Of a DNA stretch of 64,000 nt, positions 24,220 through 38,200 are shown one piece after another. Positions within the stretch are counted from its first letter, which is position 1, and the number at the start of each line of letters is the position of its first letter. The stretch spans positions 56,821,405 to 56,885,404 of the forward strand of contig NC_067312.1 in the NCBI RefSeq assembly GCF_020740795.1, in the 5' to 3' direction. This DNA comes from Apus apus (Eukaryota > Chordata > Aves > Apodiformes > Apodidae). The position numbers and the translations under genes were made by a program. Under the pieces are notes generated by a model that did not search any database, was not told the origin of the DNA, and was given only the letters and a program-made list of their open reading frames with translations.

Positions 24220-26120
24220 AATAGGAAGGTAGGAATTAAGTAACTAGGTTAGTATCCAAACATATACGTGTTTGTGAGTATTTATACATATATATATTTG
24301 TATGCAAAACAATGAAGATGTTGGAGCTTCATTGAGTTTTACAGATAGAGTAAGTGCCTTTATATCCTGTTACTTGCAGTCCAGTCTGGATGAAAATTAC
24401 CATAGTCATTTAAATCACTCCCTCACCTCTCCTGGGCTCTGAGGGAGTCGTGCCTTAAGCAGCTCGAACACGCCCATAAGGCAGGCTTAACAGGGCACAG
24501 CCGGCCTGAGGTGTGACTTTGAGTCATACCCTCCCAGTTTAACTGCAAAAAACAGCCTTCTGAATATGCTCTTAGTGCTGGGCAGTTTGATAGCTTCGCA
24601 TCGAAATCGTTTTCAGCCAGCTAAAATTTTCCTTTTAGATAACTTTTATTAATGAAAATTATTAATGATTATTTTTAAAACAAACACTGAACATAAAGTG
24701 TTTCATGTCTGTGTATTGAGATGCAGTTTCTGCTTCTGAGAAGCAGAGCTTCATTAAAAGTAAATTGCCATAAATTTACTAACGATAATACAAGAGCTTG
24801 AAGGAGCAGCAGAATTAAACTAGTAAGAGTCACCGGTATTTAATTTGCTCAATTCAAAGATTAGGCATCAAACGCAGTGGAATTTCACTACTTACCTCTT
24901 GTCTAAATGTAAATCTATGCAGTATATAAAAAACCCCTATTTTTTTTTGCATTTAGTTTATGTTTGAACAGTGAAGTTAAATGAGTCTGAACTGTTTCTC
25001 ATGTAGTTGTAGACACTAAGCTCTACGGTAAGAAAAGTGCATTGATATTAGGTAAATAATGTTGTAGAAGTGGGTTTTAGGGATGGGTAGGTAATGCTTT
25101 ATGTTTATTTTGTCACTAATTTGTCTTGTAGCCTTGCATAAGACTCTTGGTATTGCTGCATCATTTTTTCCATTAGAAACTGGTTTGAGAAGTCTGTGTT
25201 TAAAAGCAAATCATGCTATGTGCAAAGAAATATTAGTGTTAATTACACATCTTTCCCTTTCCCTTTCTTTTTCTTTTTTTCCTTGAAGTAATAGAGGAGT
25301 CTCAGTAATTACTGCAGTGGTGTTATGGTATTACTGGCAGAGTGAAATTTCTGCCTGCTGTATCAATATTGATAATTGTCTTTATTTTTTTTTCCATTAG
25401 TTTTTCATACGTTCTTCAGGCAGAGGAAAAAGGAACAATTCCATTGCATATGATTTGAAGAAACAAAGTATTTCTGCAGGTGCCTTTTGTGGACCCATCA
25501 GAGAAGTGGTGACAGGCTGCAGTGTAAGCAGATGTTTTTTTCCCCTGACAGATAATACATTTGGCTATGAAGCCTAATGCTGCACATCTGCAAAGAAATT
25601 AATTAGAGAGTGTGGAACATGGAGAAGATGAAAATAAGCTTAGGCTCTGGCTCTAGCAAAAACATATTTCAGTTTTATTTATTAATGTTTTTATTGTGGC
25701 ATCCTGAGTCATCATTGTGATGGATGTCATGCTTTAAAATAAGGGAGTACATAGGCAAAAAGGGAAAGGGATTAAACAAAATATAGTGGAATTCAGCTGC
25801 TCAGCCTGGTAGAGAATAGCCATGGAAACACAAGGCATTAGCTAGCTGTCCTGCTGCACTGAAACTATGCATTCGCTTGGGCCAGCGCAAGTTTGTGCCA
25901 GTGCAAACAATCGATCTTGCAGGAAACTAATTTCACAGCAGTAAAATTAATGTTTTCCAGCCAGCTCAGATTGCTGCAAAATTAATACAGAAGATAAAGA
26001 GAGGAAGTGAGAAAAGTTGATTGAGGTTACAAGAAGCAGAAGCGCTTAGTGGTGTTGCAGAAATCAGTGCTGAATTACACTTTATGTTCATACAAGCAAC
26101 TCTACCGACTCATCGTTGAT
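24220..26120. other. Intergenic or intronic AT-rich DNA
   Basis: No coding exon is convincing here. The sequence is AT-rich with T-runs near 24,937 and 25,385. If the CpG island fires to the right, this would be its first intron. Confidence 0.5.
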
Positions 26121-26127
26121 GTGCACC

Positions 26128-28530
26128 ATGTCGGCGAGCGGGGAACAAGGTGAGAGCCAAGTGTGACTCCCGCAGGCCGGCTGAGGGGCTGTCAGGGCAC
26201 TCAGCGTGGGTCCAAGAGTGCTGGAGTGGGAGGCCAGAGCTCCCCACCCACTCCGGGGCAGGGCCCTCCTTTCCTCAGAAGTGGGGCCTGGGCTGGGCAG
26301 GGGGCACCTGCTGGAACTCTCTGCCTGCAGTGCCCTTTCCTCTCCAAGGCCTTCAGCCCTGCCCCTCAGCCAGCTGGGCAGGGACAGAGCAGGCCCTAGA
26401 GACAATCCCACAGGGATGCTTCCCTCAGCCCTGCAGAGCTGCTCATTCCTGGTGCCGTTTGCTCTCTCCCTCCAGCCTGCATGTTGTGTCGTCGGGAAGA
26501 TGCTGACCCAGATATTTGTGGGTCCACAGTGGAGAGAAATGGGATCTGTGCCCATGAATTTTGCCTGGTGAGTTATGCTCAGGCTCCCTCCAGCTTTCTG
26601 ACAGGCATTCCCTGCCACGGTGTCCTCATCAGCCCCTCGTCTTGCCTCTTCTGCAGCGTTTTGCCAAGAAGCTCTGTGAGCAGAGAGCTGATACTGGAGG
26701 ACTCATGATATTTGTTGTCTCGGATGTCAGATGCATGATTGAGCAGGCAGCACAGAAGGTGAGGACTTGAAGAGAACAGGGGGATTTGTGCCAGGAGAGG
26801 TTTGCAGGAGCTTAGCCCAGACCCCAGGAAAGAAACCCCAGCCCTTCCAACCAGCTCTGGGACAAAAGGCTTACTCCCTGCAGCTCCACAGAGGCTCCAG
26901 CACAGGTGCCTCCTCTGCTGGGCAAATCTGCAGGGTGTGACCCTGCAGTGGCCACATCCTGTGCCCTGCCTGGAGGTGTGGGGCTAGCTACTGAGGCCAT
27001 GAGGCTGCCGCTGATGGGGGCTGCTGTGCTCTTTCCAGCACTGCTTCGTCTGTGGTGAGAGTGGGGCCAGCATCACCTGCTGGGAGATGGACTGCGACCG
27101 CAGCTTCCATCTGCCCTGTGCTGTGGAGGGTGAATGCGTCACCCAGTTCGTTGCTCCGTACAGGTACCTGCACTTCCCTGCTCCCCATGACCCAAGACGG
27201 ACCCAGCACTTCTCACCTCACCCATCCCTTTTCTCTTCTTCCCCAGGGCCTTCTGCTGGGAGCACCGCCCACAACAGGCAGTGGAAGAAACTCCAGAGGA
27301 CAATACCATCTGCCTCATCTGCTTGGATCCTGTGGAGGACAGAAAGTCCTACAGCACCCTGGTGTGCCCAGCGTGCAAGCACGCCTGGTTCCATAGGGGC
27401 TGCATCCAGGTAGGAGCCATTCCCTGTGGCATGGCAGGTGCTGAGCAGCACCAGGGCCTCACTCAGGCTCTTTCTTTTTCTCCTGCAGGGACAGGCTATG
27501 AGCAATGGATTTACATGTTTCCAGTGTCTGATCTGCAGAGACAAGGATGTCTTTCGTCCAGAAATGTGCACCATGGGGATCCGAATCCCCTTCAGGTTGG
27601 TGTCCTTTTGGCCAGCTTACAAGTCAGGAGAGTGCAGGCACTGAGCTGTACATAGGGCTGTCCCAGCAGTCCTGGCCCTCTGCTGTCCCCTGAATCTGGG
27701 CTTCAGCTTTATGGAGGACTTGAAAACAGAGCAGCAGGGGAAGAGTGGGATGTCCTGCATCTGCCTTATGTCAGCGCAGTAGGCGCTCATCAATTTTTCT
27801 TTCTCCATCAGTCTGCCATCATGGGACAGCCAGGCATTTGCAGAACTAAATGCGAGGCACAGCCGCTGCGATGCCTGGGAGTGCTTTTGCCTAGGAGGCA
27901 GAGAGCAGGTGGAGGAAGAGGGGTAAGTTGCCAAAGCTGCACCTTGGGGCTCTGCACGTGATCTCTGTCTCACCAAGGCCTCAATGCTGAAGGACTGAAA
28001 ACAAGAGGTCTGCTGGACAATCCTGTGCTTTGTCACTTTGTCAACCCATTTGCTTCCTCAGGCCCTGGCAGCTGCTCCTGTGCAGCTCCTGCGCTGCTGA
28101 GGGCACCCACAGATTCTGCTCCAGCTTGACAAACCGCACAACTAGCTGGGAGTGTGACAGCTGTGCTGGCCTGGGCACTGGTAAGAGGCAAAGCCCCCAG
28201 ATTCCCCTAGGCTGGGCAGTAGGTGCCCAAGGTGGGCTTTGCAAAGTCTTTGCAAAGAGGGCTGGGGTCCTGTTCTGGCCTATCCTGCCCCGGGCCTGGG
28301 GGACTGTGCCCTTGACATTCCTGCTTCCCCTCACAGCCTCCAGCACCATCTTGGAGCTCAGTGGCCCCAGCACCTCAAGCCAGGAAGAACCAGGGGCCTC
28401 CCACAGCTCCCCAGCGCTAGAGAGCAGTGGCCGCTCCAGGTCCCCTGGGCCCATGCGGATACGAGACCATTCCCGCTCACAACGTTCGGCCCAAAATCCC
28501 TACAGCCGACCCAGACAACGCAGGACCTGA
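26128..28530 (+). CDS. PHF7/G2E3-like zinc-finger protein (ePHD, RING/PHD), apparently intact
   Basis: Nine exons join with consistent phases: 26128-26149, 26476-26567, 26657-26758, 27039-27163, 27247-27409, 27489-27595, 27812-27922, 28062-28180, 28337-28530 (1,035 bp, 344 residues). The layout matches PHF7 and G2E3. An extended PHD begins with ACMLC (Cys9, Cys12) and continues at HCFVC (73-77) to FHLPC. A RING/PHD module spans about Cys136-Cys184 (CLIC, CPAC, HRGC, CFQCLIC). A third PHD runs about Cys223-Cys275 and ends SWECDSC. A Ser/Arg/Pro-rich tail follows. Mammalian PHF7 is a histone-binding E3 ligase acting on H2A in spermatids; G2E3 is the close relative. The G2E3 HECT domain is absent, so PHF7 is the nearer fit. 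Introns are short (about 80-330 bp) and the gene is GC-rich in an AT-rich setting. Birds carry multiple PHF7-like copies, so the exact paralogue is uncertain. Confidence 0.85.
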
Positions 28531-28613
28531 CGTGTGCTATCCCAGAGTGCTGGCCCTGATCCCCCTCCACCACACAACAAAGTTGACCCTTAACCCCCAC
28601 ACTGTTTTTGTGA

Positions 28614-28619
28614 CATAAA
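28614..28619 (+). terminator. Possible poly(A) signal variant CATAAA of the PHF7-like gene
   Basis: CATAAA lies 84 bases past the stop codon, with a G/T-containing stretch downstream. No perfect AATAAA occurs this close. Use is inferred only from position. Confidence 0.35.
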
Positions 28620-28639
28620 GGTCACTATAGATGTGTTTC

Positions 28640-31600
28640 TGCAGTAGCCCAAGGGCATTGCTCCTTCTCCATTTCCTGTTCCCCAATGCTGTACCTACTG
28701 AAGGTTCCTTCTCACAGTATAAACCAAGAAACCCTTTTTCATGAAGGTTGAAAGTCCTGGTAAAGGCTAAGGAGGATCATGACAGTGCCTGTTACTGAGG
28801 GCGTGAGTCCCCTGCTATGCCCCTGAGAGCAAAAAAAGTCCTGTGTGCTCTATGGGAGGGTAACAAGGGGTTTGTCATCCAAAGGATTTCTTTCCTGTTG
28901 GAAATCTGCAAGTGCCTTTCCAGTGCAGGAAGGAGGAAAGAGTTGGTGGCAGATGGGCTGCTGATAGTGTTTTTAACATGCAGTCCTTCAGTTAAAACAC
29001 TTGGTGATAATGGTGCATTCTGTGCCTGAAACGGCACCAGATGAAGGATGTTCACAAGTTTATGGAGCTAATAATGTTGAGCTAAGTCTTCCAAGCTGTT
29101 TAGTTGGCTTCATTGTCTCACTGCCAGATCTTTTTAATCTCCACATCACAATTCTTTTGCCATTATTAAGGCATTTAGCGGGGTTGAGGAATCTGATTTT
29201 TTTTTTTTTTGTTCTGACAAAAAGATTGTGTTACCCAAAATTTGTGTTGTTACAGCAGCATGCTTCTCTCTCTTCTGCTTTTCCATCCATGTGTGACAGA
29301 AGACACCTCAGCTGGATTTTATACTGAGCATTCTTAGGAACTCTTGGGTGTGAAAACTTCTTTGTTCCTCCTCTTGAGCTGATCAAAATTACAAGAGCTG
29401 TTTTCCTACAGCTCCAAGACCAAAGAACATATTCCACCCCACTTAGCCAGACAAAAAGTTCATGTGCAAGTCTTCCCAGAGCCTCCAGACACATAGCACC
29501 TGCCTCCAAGGAGAGACCCTGGGAGTCATTCACAAGCAGGAAATGGCTGTAGTTCTTCACTGAGGGACAGGATATGCAGCTAGACAGCAATGCAGTGAGG
29601 AACTTGTACCTTTGTCATTCTCTGCTGGCTCGGTTGTTCTTGTAGTTGAGACTTGATTATCCAGCAACCCTGTTCTCCTGTTGCCTTGCTGCCATCAGTG
29701 TCTGTAGCTCCAACAAATACTGCACTTGAACTTCCCAGAGCTCTGTGTGACTCAGGAACCAGTCTGACAGACAATTGGACTGGGCAATGCAGCAAAAGGA
29801 TTTTTTTTTAGGATCACAGGGTTTGCCGAGTCTCATATTTTTTTCATATGGAAAAGTACTTAAAATCTGGATACAACTCAGCGCTTTGTCATTAGCTGGA
29901 AGGAGCCACGTGTAAGTGTGTCTTTCAGTATGCCTAGATGGGAGCGGGGTATGTAACCAGATGAAGTGGCTGCTGGCTACATCGGTTTGGGACTGTTGAA
30001 GGTGACTAGGTTTTTTCAAGCAACCACACAGTTGTCATGACAAATGTATTTAGCAAGCCCTCTGAGCTATATCTGAAGAATTCTGATCAGTATATCATGT
30101 CAGTTTAGAAATAAAAATAGAATTTTGATATACTTAAAATGGCCACAGATACTTATTAATCTCTTACAGTTAAGCCAAACACTGGCATTTTATGCAAGCA
30201 AACCTTGAGCATCCGTGAGGTCTGCAGGAGTAAGTCTGTGTTGAAAATGTTCTTATTTTGACATGTCTTTTGACTTTCTCTGCATTTGCTTTTATTTCCA
30301 CTGGGATCAGTGGCAAAAGCTTCCTTTAGATTTCCAGGAGAGGAGAACCAAGCCTTGAGGCAATGCAGGATGTTATTTACTGTAGCTGTCAATGACAGCT
30401 TTGTCTTACAGCAACAGTGTGGGTACAAGTCAACACTGTCTCATAACGTGTGTAATTATTTTCAATGAAGAAATTATTTAGTAGCTTTATTCACCTCCTT
30501 CATTTGATTCTGCTCTGAAGTGTTGCACACAAAGCTTAGTAACAGACTCACATCTGTGGTGTTCTGTATTGACTTCAATATTTATCTTCTCTGTCCTTAT
30601 CTTTCAGGTTTGATTATCTTGTTAAACATGTTAAAATATTGGAGAGTCTTTCTGAGCGATACTGAAAAAAATGTGTTACGATTCATCAAGTATTTGTTTT
30701 AGTGGTTGATCGGCTAAATGTGTGGTGGTTTATGACAGTTTGATGTCTTACAGAAGCTTCTGTCTACATAACCTAGTGTTGCATTTTTATTAGATGTTTT
30801 ATTTCTAATTATTTTCATGTCTTACTGTTACCAGTATGTCAGAGAAAACGTAGTGTGTTTGGATACTGGGTTGTTAAGAACTGGTGTTGTTTGCACTGTT
30901 GTCCTACTTGATAATTTTGCTCAGACACACTCTCACATTCGTTCCCAAAGTCACATTCACTCAGTCTCGGCTTTCTTCTCACTGTGGAGTTTGCAGTTGG
31001 CCCTGGAGAGCTGGGGAGAAACTTGCTTTTCTGGTGTTTGCAGTTACTGATCTTGGGTGTCAGCAGTCAAGTCCACAGGCATCCCTGGCCTTTTTTAGGT
31101 GCATTTCCAAGGAACTTCCCTCATTTCCAGGGACTTTTTCTATTTTGGAAACCTGCTTTTCTCCATCTAAATATTATAAATGAAGAAACACGTGACCCGC
31201 ATGTCACATGAGGGTTTTGCCTCGTGTTATGGTGAGTATCTTCGTATTCATTAGAGGATTTGGTCTATGTCATTACTGGTTATTCCAGGTGTTGCTACAT
31301 TTTAAAACAAGCCCATACAGGTTGTAGATTGCCAGTAGCAGACCTATGGTTGAGAATTCAGAAGCTTGGTTTTGGACATTCACCCCCTCACCCCTACAGT
31401 TATCTCCTGCCAATTGATGTTAACAATCTAAGGTATTTCTTGTTGCACCACGTTTGCTTGCATCAACATTTAAAAGGTCTAAAGTTACAAACTATTTTAT
31501 GTTCTGCTTTCAATTTTTCATTTCTTGTCATAGAAGAATCTTGTCCTTACTTTCTTACCATTTTTCTTGTAACATGCTATTAATTTTCTACTTGGGGTTA

Positions 31601-34600
31601 AAATCCTATCTGACCTTTTAAAGCTACTCTGCCATGTAGTTTGGTGCAATGAAGATAGCCTGGTGTGGCCTTATGTCTAATTGCCTCATTGCAAAAGGCA
31701 ATTGTACTTAGATGATGCTGAAAATAATCAGCCATTTCACACAAACTCCTGAATTTCTAAGGACTGGTTATAGGAGTCAGGTATAACGAATGCTTATATT
31801 TAGGAAATATAAGAAAATACTCAGAAGAGCATATAGTATTCTGTTTCCTCTTCACAAGCAAAGATAAACACAACTCAGAAACAGGGTCTCTCCTCATTCT
31901 TACTACTTTGGTAGAATGGCGGAACTTCCAAGAGGGATTTTTACCTGAGTAAGTGATGTGGATTAATAGCTGAAAATAGTAATGCAGCCAGGGAACAATA
32001 ACATTGGTGGCTTAGAAATATGGATCTAAGAGCAGTCTTCTTCATTACTCTTTGTGACAAAAATTGATAAATTCTGCAACACTTCACAGGAAGTTGTCCA
32101 ACATGCCTCCAGAATTTTCAAGGAAAGTGTAAGATATGTACACCCTCAGTGATGAGGCTAATAATTGTTTGATTTACAAAATGCAGGGCAAAGTAGCTGG
32201 AATCCTGGGCAAAAATGAGTAATAGAAAGATGAGATATTACAGCACGAGAAAATAAAGTTCAAGTGCTGATGAATAAACTCATTCCAGAGGAGTACTGAG
32301 TGAATTTTTATTGTCATAGTAACACCTAAAAGTACAAAAAGAAGCATTTAATTTGATGAGGAAAAGGCAACACATTTTTTACCCACCACTAGTTCATTTT
32401 TTTCAGGATTTATTAATGGCAGAGGAAGTGAACTGATGTTGGAAGCAAGGCCACTGTTTCCATTTGTTATTCAAAATCAGTCAGCTTGTAAGATTAGAAA
32501 TTTTGCTTTCAAAAGAAAGAAATTAGAAACCTTGGAAGTTATTTACTTTTTCAGGCAGATGTAAGTAATCCATCAGTCATCATGGCTAATGAAGCGAGAC
32601 AGGAGCGTTGCCCTGTGTTTCTTGCCCTGTTTTAGTACTGCACTTTACAGTAAACTTAACACACTGCAAGACTAAATCTGTAGTCCTCATGCCAGCAAAA
32701 TATTTGTGAAAGATGCCTTTTCATGTGTTTGCTGTGTTCTCTCAGGAATTGTAACAAAAGCGGCAAGGAACAAGCTTATCTCTTATTAAAATAAGTATTT
32801 GAGATGAGAATCTGTAGCAGGGGTGAACAGCCTTTGCAAATAATGTGCCTCTCCCTAAAGAGTTCAAAGCAGTTCTGCTGCTAAGAGGTAGGTAGGGGAG
32901 ATGGGTAAGTGGCAGTTCTTTATGCCAGTTAGTACCTGACACTGAAGGGCTTGTTTCAAGTCTTGGGGAATTGAAGTGGACTTTCCCCTGTGCTGCAGAG
33001 CAGTGAAAGAGGCAGGGAGTAGTGTGTTTTGACCTGTTGGTTGCAGCATGCTTTTCAGCTAGGGAAGAACAAAAAAAAACATTCTCTTGGATCCTTTGCT
33101 AGCAAGCCCCAGAGCACTTCCAGGACTCACTTTTCTTAGCTGCTCAAATTCCTTTACTATAAGCAGATACATTTGAATTGTAGTGCCTTTTTAAAATACA
33201 CAGGAATTGAGATACTTACTTGGTCAAAGGTATGCTCAGTAACATTGCCACTATGAGCTGTTTGAATCTGTGTTTGTAATTACTGTGCAGATACTATGGG
33301 AGAACAAACGACTGCAGAGAACTAGCATCTGCCACAGAAGTTAATATATGAACCACATACTCAGCACATGCTGATGTCATAAGAAGTGCATTCACACTTA
33401 GTAGCTCTCGTATGCTTGACATTTCTACGGTAAGAAGGTAATTTAGAAGAAAAACAGCGGTTTCATTTGATATCCCCTTTACAGAGCAGGAGGCCATTGG
33501 CAGTCTCTCTGAAAAAGGGTGACTAATTTGATGTGCAGAGATTTCCAGTCTGGTGGAGTAAGTGAAGTCCTGACCTCCAGGGCTCTCAGCAAAAAGGCTA
33601 GGAGTGTTCTGTTTGCAGTCATCTACTCCTTTGGTTATGTCTGTGAAGCAGTTTTGGCAGATGCAGAAAACTGCATCATTTTCCAGTATCTAGTTGTCAA
33701 ATAAAAGCATCCCTGACCACTGGAGAAACACCGCCAGCAACCTAAAAATGTATGACTGATTAAGTTACCTGCTTTCACTCTAAGATGGCATTCCAAACAA
33801 TGTTGAGACATACTTGTTGCTAAAGCATGCTTGTGAAGGTAGAAGTTTGAAGGTAAAAGATGCTTCCCAAGCATCTTTCAGAATGTATATTCAAAATAAA
33901 AACAAAAGAACCTGCCACTATATTACCTGTCTTCCACATATCTGACAGGGAATAGACAGTTATTTTAGTTCATTCAAAAAATATAAGAACTTCTGTAATA
34001 TAATAACATCTGTAAAGTTGTTAAATAAAGTGAGGTAGGTCCCTCTTGGCCTGTTTTCCGGTGTGTTACAGCTACAGTCTGCTGGCAGCATCTTTGGGGA
34101 TGGTATGAATTCACCAGATTTTGTCTGCTGTTTATAACTTCAGATGTAATAGAGTTTTATGTGCTATAGATCTGAAGATTGCTCCATTTGATCTCATATG
34201 GTGAGGGACAGTATGTGCAATAATTAGTATCCTTGATGATCCTGATTTTGACAACTCTTATGCGGTAAGTTCTACAGCCATATAATGAGAGGTTGTCCAC
34301 GTATGTAAAGCATCAATCCGATCTTGATATACATATCAAATTATCTTGTATAAACAGGACACATGTAAAAGTCAATTAAGTTATTTTGTTGATAGAAGAA
34401 ACAATATGAAATTGAAAGCAATGCTAAAAGGGCAGAACACACATAAGTAAGACAGGAAGCTGCACCATGTTGTTATCTAAATTTTTTAATTTCTATGCTC
34501 TCACAAATAAATTGTGGAGGAGGTAAGCCACACGAAACTTAATGTCATCCTGCAGTGATCAGTTACAGTCACGTCTAATCCCAGTTGAGAGCTGATAATG

Positions 34601-35630
34601 AGCCACTTGGATTTTTCCATTTAAATATTTGTGTTGAGTTTTTTGTCAGTGTGCAAATGATATTGAATATTATCCTCAAAAGATGAAGACACTTTACTAT
34701 ACAAAAGTAGCACCCTTAATCATCCAGGTGGGAGGAAGAAGTTTTATGTGATCTCAAAGGAGTTAAAAAAATTGCATAAACAGACAGAGTGGAGGTCTTG
34801 TGTTCCAATCACAGAGTATTTCTGTACCCAAAGGAACTGATAGAGCTGGCTGTGAGCAGGAAGTTTTTCCATCAGAAGGTTTTCTCTAAGGCATGCAGCC
34901 TGAAACATAAGAAATCTAAGTAGAATCATAATTCAAACACATTCAGTATCCACTCTAACAACTCCCTGCCTCAACTCCACTTGCTTACTTTATTAAGAAG
35001 ATTTGTAATGGTGCTGTGTTAGAAGTTAGATGCTACTGTGTCTTTCACTTCAAGTTAGCTTGGTTTAAGGGTGATTTTAAATGAACTATGTAACAAGTGA
35101 AGCATTTCTTATGTGGGGGAGTGATGTGCTAAATCTGTAAACTGAACAAGTGATCCATCTTAGCAACCTGTGTAAGACAGAGCAGGCTGGTCTGAGACCT
35201 GCTATCCCTGGGATCAGGGAAACAAGTATCTTGCAGTGACTCGGGTGTTTACCTTGGCATGTGATGAGATATGGAAGAGCATATGTGAATCCTTAGGGAT
35301 TTGAATGAGTTACTGTTGCTAACTAGGCTTTCTTTCAAATGTTATGTTACACAGGATTTTAAAAAAGTGCAGCAAATTTTTAACAAGCCAGGAGGGAGGA
35401 ATCCTAGTCAACCCTTAACTCCAAATAGTACCAAGAATCAGAGAAAAGTGTCATCTGTCTCAAGTTCATAAGCTTTAGATCCAAAAAACACCAAGTCTTA
35501 CAGAAGTGATGATTAATGCCTGCTCAGATAAGTGTGTTCCTAAGGGAATTACATAAAGTAATATGTAGTGTAGGAACTGGACGTTTTCTGCACTATCAGT
35601 GGAGTCTGACATGGATATCCAAGGTACTTT
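28640..35630. other. Intergenic AT-rich DNA
   Basis: Roughly 7 kb without a convincing coding exon, RNA gene or CR1 copy. Reading frames are short and look random. A T12 run is near 29,199. Old, unrecognisable repeats may be present. Confidence 0.5.
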
Positions 35631-35631
35631 A

Positions 35632-37915
35632 GTCACAGAATCACAGAATCTTAGAGGTTGGAAGTGACCTCGAAAGATCATCTAGTCCAACCCCCCTGCC
35701 AGAGCAGGATCACACAGGACCGTGTCCAGGTAGGTTTTGAATGTCTCCAGCGAAGGAGACTCTACAACCTCTCTGGGCAGCCTGTTCTAGTGCTCTGTCA
35801 CTCTCACAATGTTTCACAGAAGAAGTTTGTTTTGATGTTTTTGTGGAACCTCCTATGTTCCAGTTTGCACCCGTTGCCCTTTGTCCTGTCATTGGATGTC
35901 ACTGAAAAAAGCCTGGCTCCATCTTCCTGACTCTCGCCCTTAACATATTTGTAAACATTGATGAGGTCGCCCCTCAGTCTCGTCTTCTACAGGCTAAAGA
36001 GGCCCAGCTCCCTCAGCCTTTCCTCGTAAGGGAGATGCTCCACTCCCTTAATCATTGTGGCTCTGTGCTGGACTCTTTCAAGTAGTTCCCTGTCCTTCTT
36101 GAACTGAGGGGCCCAGAATTTTGCACAATATTGCAGGTATGGCCTCACCAAGGCAAAATGGAGGGGGAGGAGAACCTCTCTTGACCTACTAACCACACCC
36201 TTTCTAATACACCCCAGGATGCCATCCGTCTTCTTGGGTACAAGGGCACATTGCTGACACACGCTCATCCTCCTGTTCACCAGGACCCCCAGGTCCCTTT
36301 CTCCTACTCTGCTCTCCAGCAGGTCAGCCCCCAACCTGTACTGGTCCATGGGGTTGTTCTTCCCCAGGTGCAAGACTCTACACTTGCCTGTGTTGAATGC
36401 CCAACTCTCTAGCCTGTCCAGGTCTCGCTGAATGGCAGCACAGCCTTCTGGTGTGTCGGCCACTCCTCCCAGTTTTGTGTCATCAGTAAACTTGCTGAGG
36501 GCACGCTCTGTTCCCTCATCCAGGTTGATGAAAATATTGAATAGTACTGGTCCCAGTACGGTCCCCTGAGGGACTCCACTAGTCACCGACCTCCAACTAG
36601 ATTTTGTCCCATTGACCACAACTCTCTGACTTATTCCTTTCAACCAGTTCACAATCCATCTCACTACCTGATCATCAAGACCACACTTCCTCGGTTTATC
36701 TACAAGGATGTTGTGGGAGACAGTGTCAAATGCTTTACTGAAACCAAGATAAACCACATCTACCGCTCTACCATCATCTATCCACCTAGTTACTTCCTCA
36801 TAGAGGGCTATAAGGTTGGTCAAACATGACTTTCCCTTGGTAAAACCATGTTGACTGCTCTCAGTGACCCCCTCAACCTTGATATGCCTAGAGATAGTGC
36901 CAAGAACAAGTTGTTCCATCACCTTTCCAGGGATGGAGGTGAGGCTGACTGGTCTATAGTTACCTGGGTCCTCCTTCTTGCCCTTCTTTTAGATTGGAGT
37001 GACATTTGCTATCCTCCAGTCCTCAGGCACCTCTCCTGTTGCCCACGACTTACCAAAGATGATGGAGAGTGGCCTAGCAAATGACCTCTGTCAGCTCCCT
37101 CAGCACCTGCAGATGTATTCCATCCGGACCCATCAATTTACGGATGTCCAGATTGCTTAACTGATCCCTAATCCAATCCTCACCTACCAAAGCATACTCC
37201 TCCTTCTGGGGCTTTAGGGATTTCGGGTTCCTGGGGACAGTTTGCAGCAGTAAAGACAGAGACAAAGAAGGCATTCAGTACCTCTGCCTTCTTTATGTCC
37301 TCCGTCACCAGGACACCCACCTCGTTCAGCAGGGGGCCTGTATTGCCTCTAGTGCTAGTTCAGCCTGCAATGTATTTGAAGAAGCCCTTTCTATTGTCTT
37401 TGACCTCACTTGCAAGGTTTAGTTCCAAGGAGGCCTTAGCTTTCCTTATTGCCTCCCTATGTCCTCTGACAACAGTCCTGTATTCCTCCCAAGTGGCCAG
37501 CCCCTCCTTCCATGATCCATAGATTCTCTTGACTTTGCCCAGCAGTTCCTCGTTTAACCATGTGGGTCTCCTGGCTCCCTTACTAGATTTCCTACCCATT
37601 GGGATGCTCTGATCCTGAGCTTGCAAGAAGTGGTCCTTGAATGTTGACCCTTGAATCTTGAGCCCCGTTACCATCTAGTACCCTGTCCCATGGCACTTCT
37701 CTTAATAATTGATTGAAGAGGCCAAAGTTGGCCCTGCAGAAGTCCAGGATTCTGGTCCTGCTAGGTATTCTGTTCCTCCCACACAGAATCTGCACTCCAC
37801 CATCTCGTGATCACTGCAGCCAAGACTGCCATTGACCATCACCGCTTCAACCAGACCCTCCTTGTTGGTGAGTACAAGATCCAGCAGTGCTCCTCTCCTA
37901 GTTGGTGTGTCCATG
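35632..37915 (-). mobile_element. CR1 LINE, long 5'-truncated copy with a 311-codon reverse-transcriptase frame
   Basis: The plus strand starts with the reversed CR1 3' end ('tcacagaatcacagaatc', 'ggttggaagtgacctcg'). The minus frame 35,987-36,922 is open for 311 codons and carries CR1 RT motifs: [47 protein letters not shown], a changed catalytic box FTDD for FADD, and the C-terminal thumb. Further 5', three overlapping frames (37,074-37,914) hold the endonuclease end (DLVLTNKEG, GCSDHEMV) and linker, shifted by indels. It is the best preserved LINE in the window but is not functional. Confidence 0.92.
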
Positions 37916-38200
37916 GTGAGTCAGAGCTGCCACCCCCCAGAAGCTCTCACTCCCAGCCCAGGGACAGGGGCTGGGACTGACTCCCTCCCACTCTCTCCGT
38001 TTCTCTCTCTCCCGCTGTCTCTTCCTCAGTTTTGCCGAGGTTTTCCTTGTGGTTTAGCTGCTGCAGAGGGGGTCCACCAGCACGATCCCTTGCTCTGGAG
38101 TTCCTCGCCTCAGTGGCTTCAACAAAATGGTGGAGCAAGGGAGAAGTGTAATCAGTTTATAAACTCAAACAAACTTTCTTTTGCCTAGTATTGTATAATG
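37916..38200. other. Unclassified GC-rich stretch next to CR1
   Basis: A GC- and CT-rich segment with 'ctctctctcccgctgtctc' adjoins the 5' break of the CR1 copy. It could be part of an older LTR into which the LINE inserted. No coding signal was seen. Confidence 0.3.
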
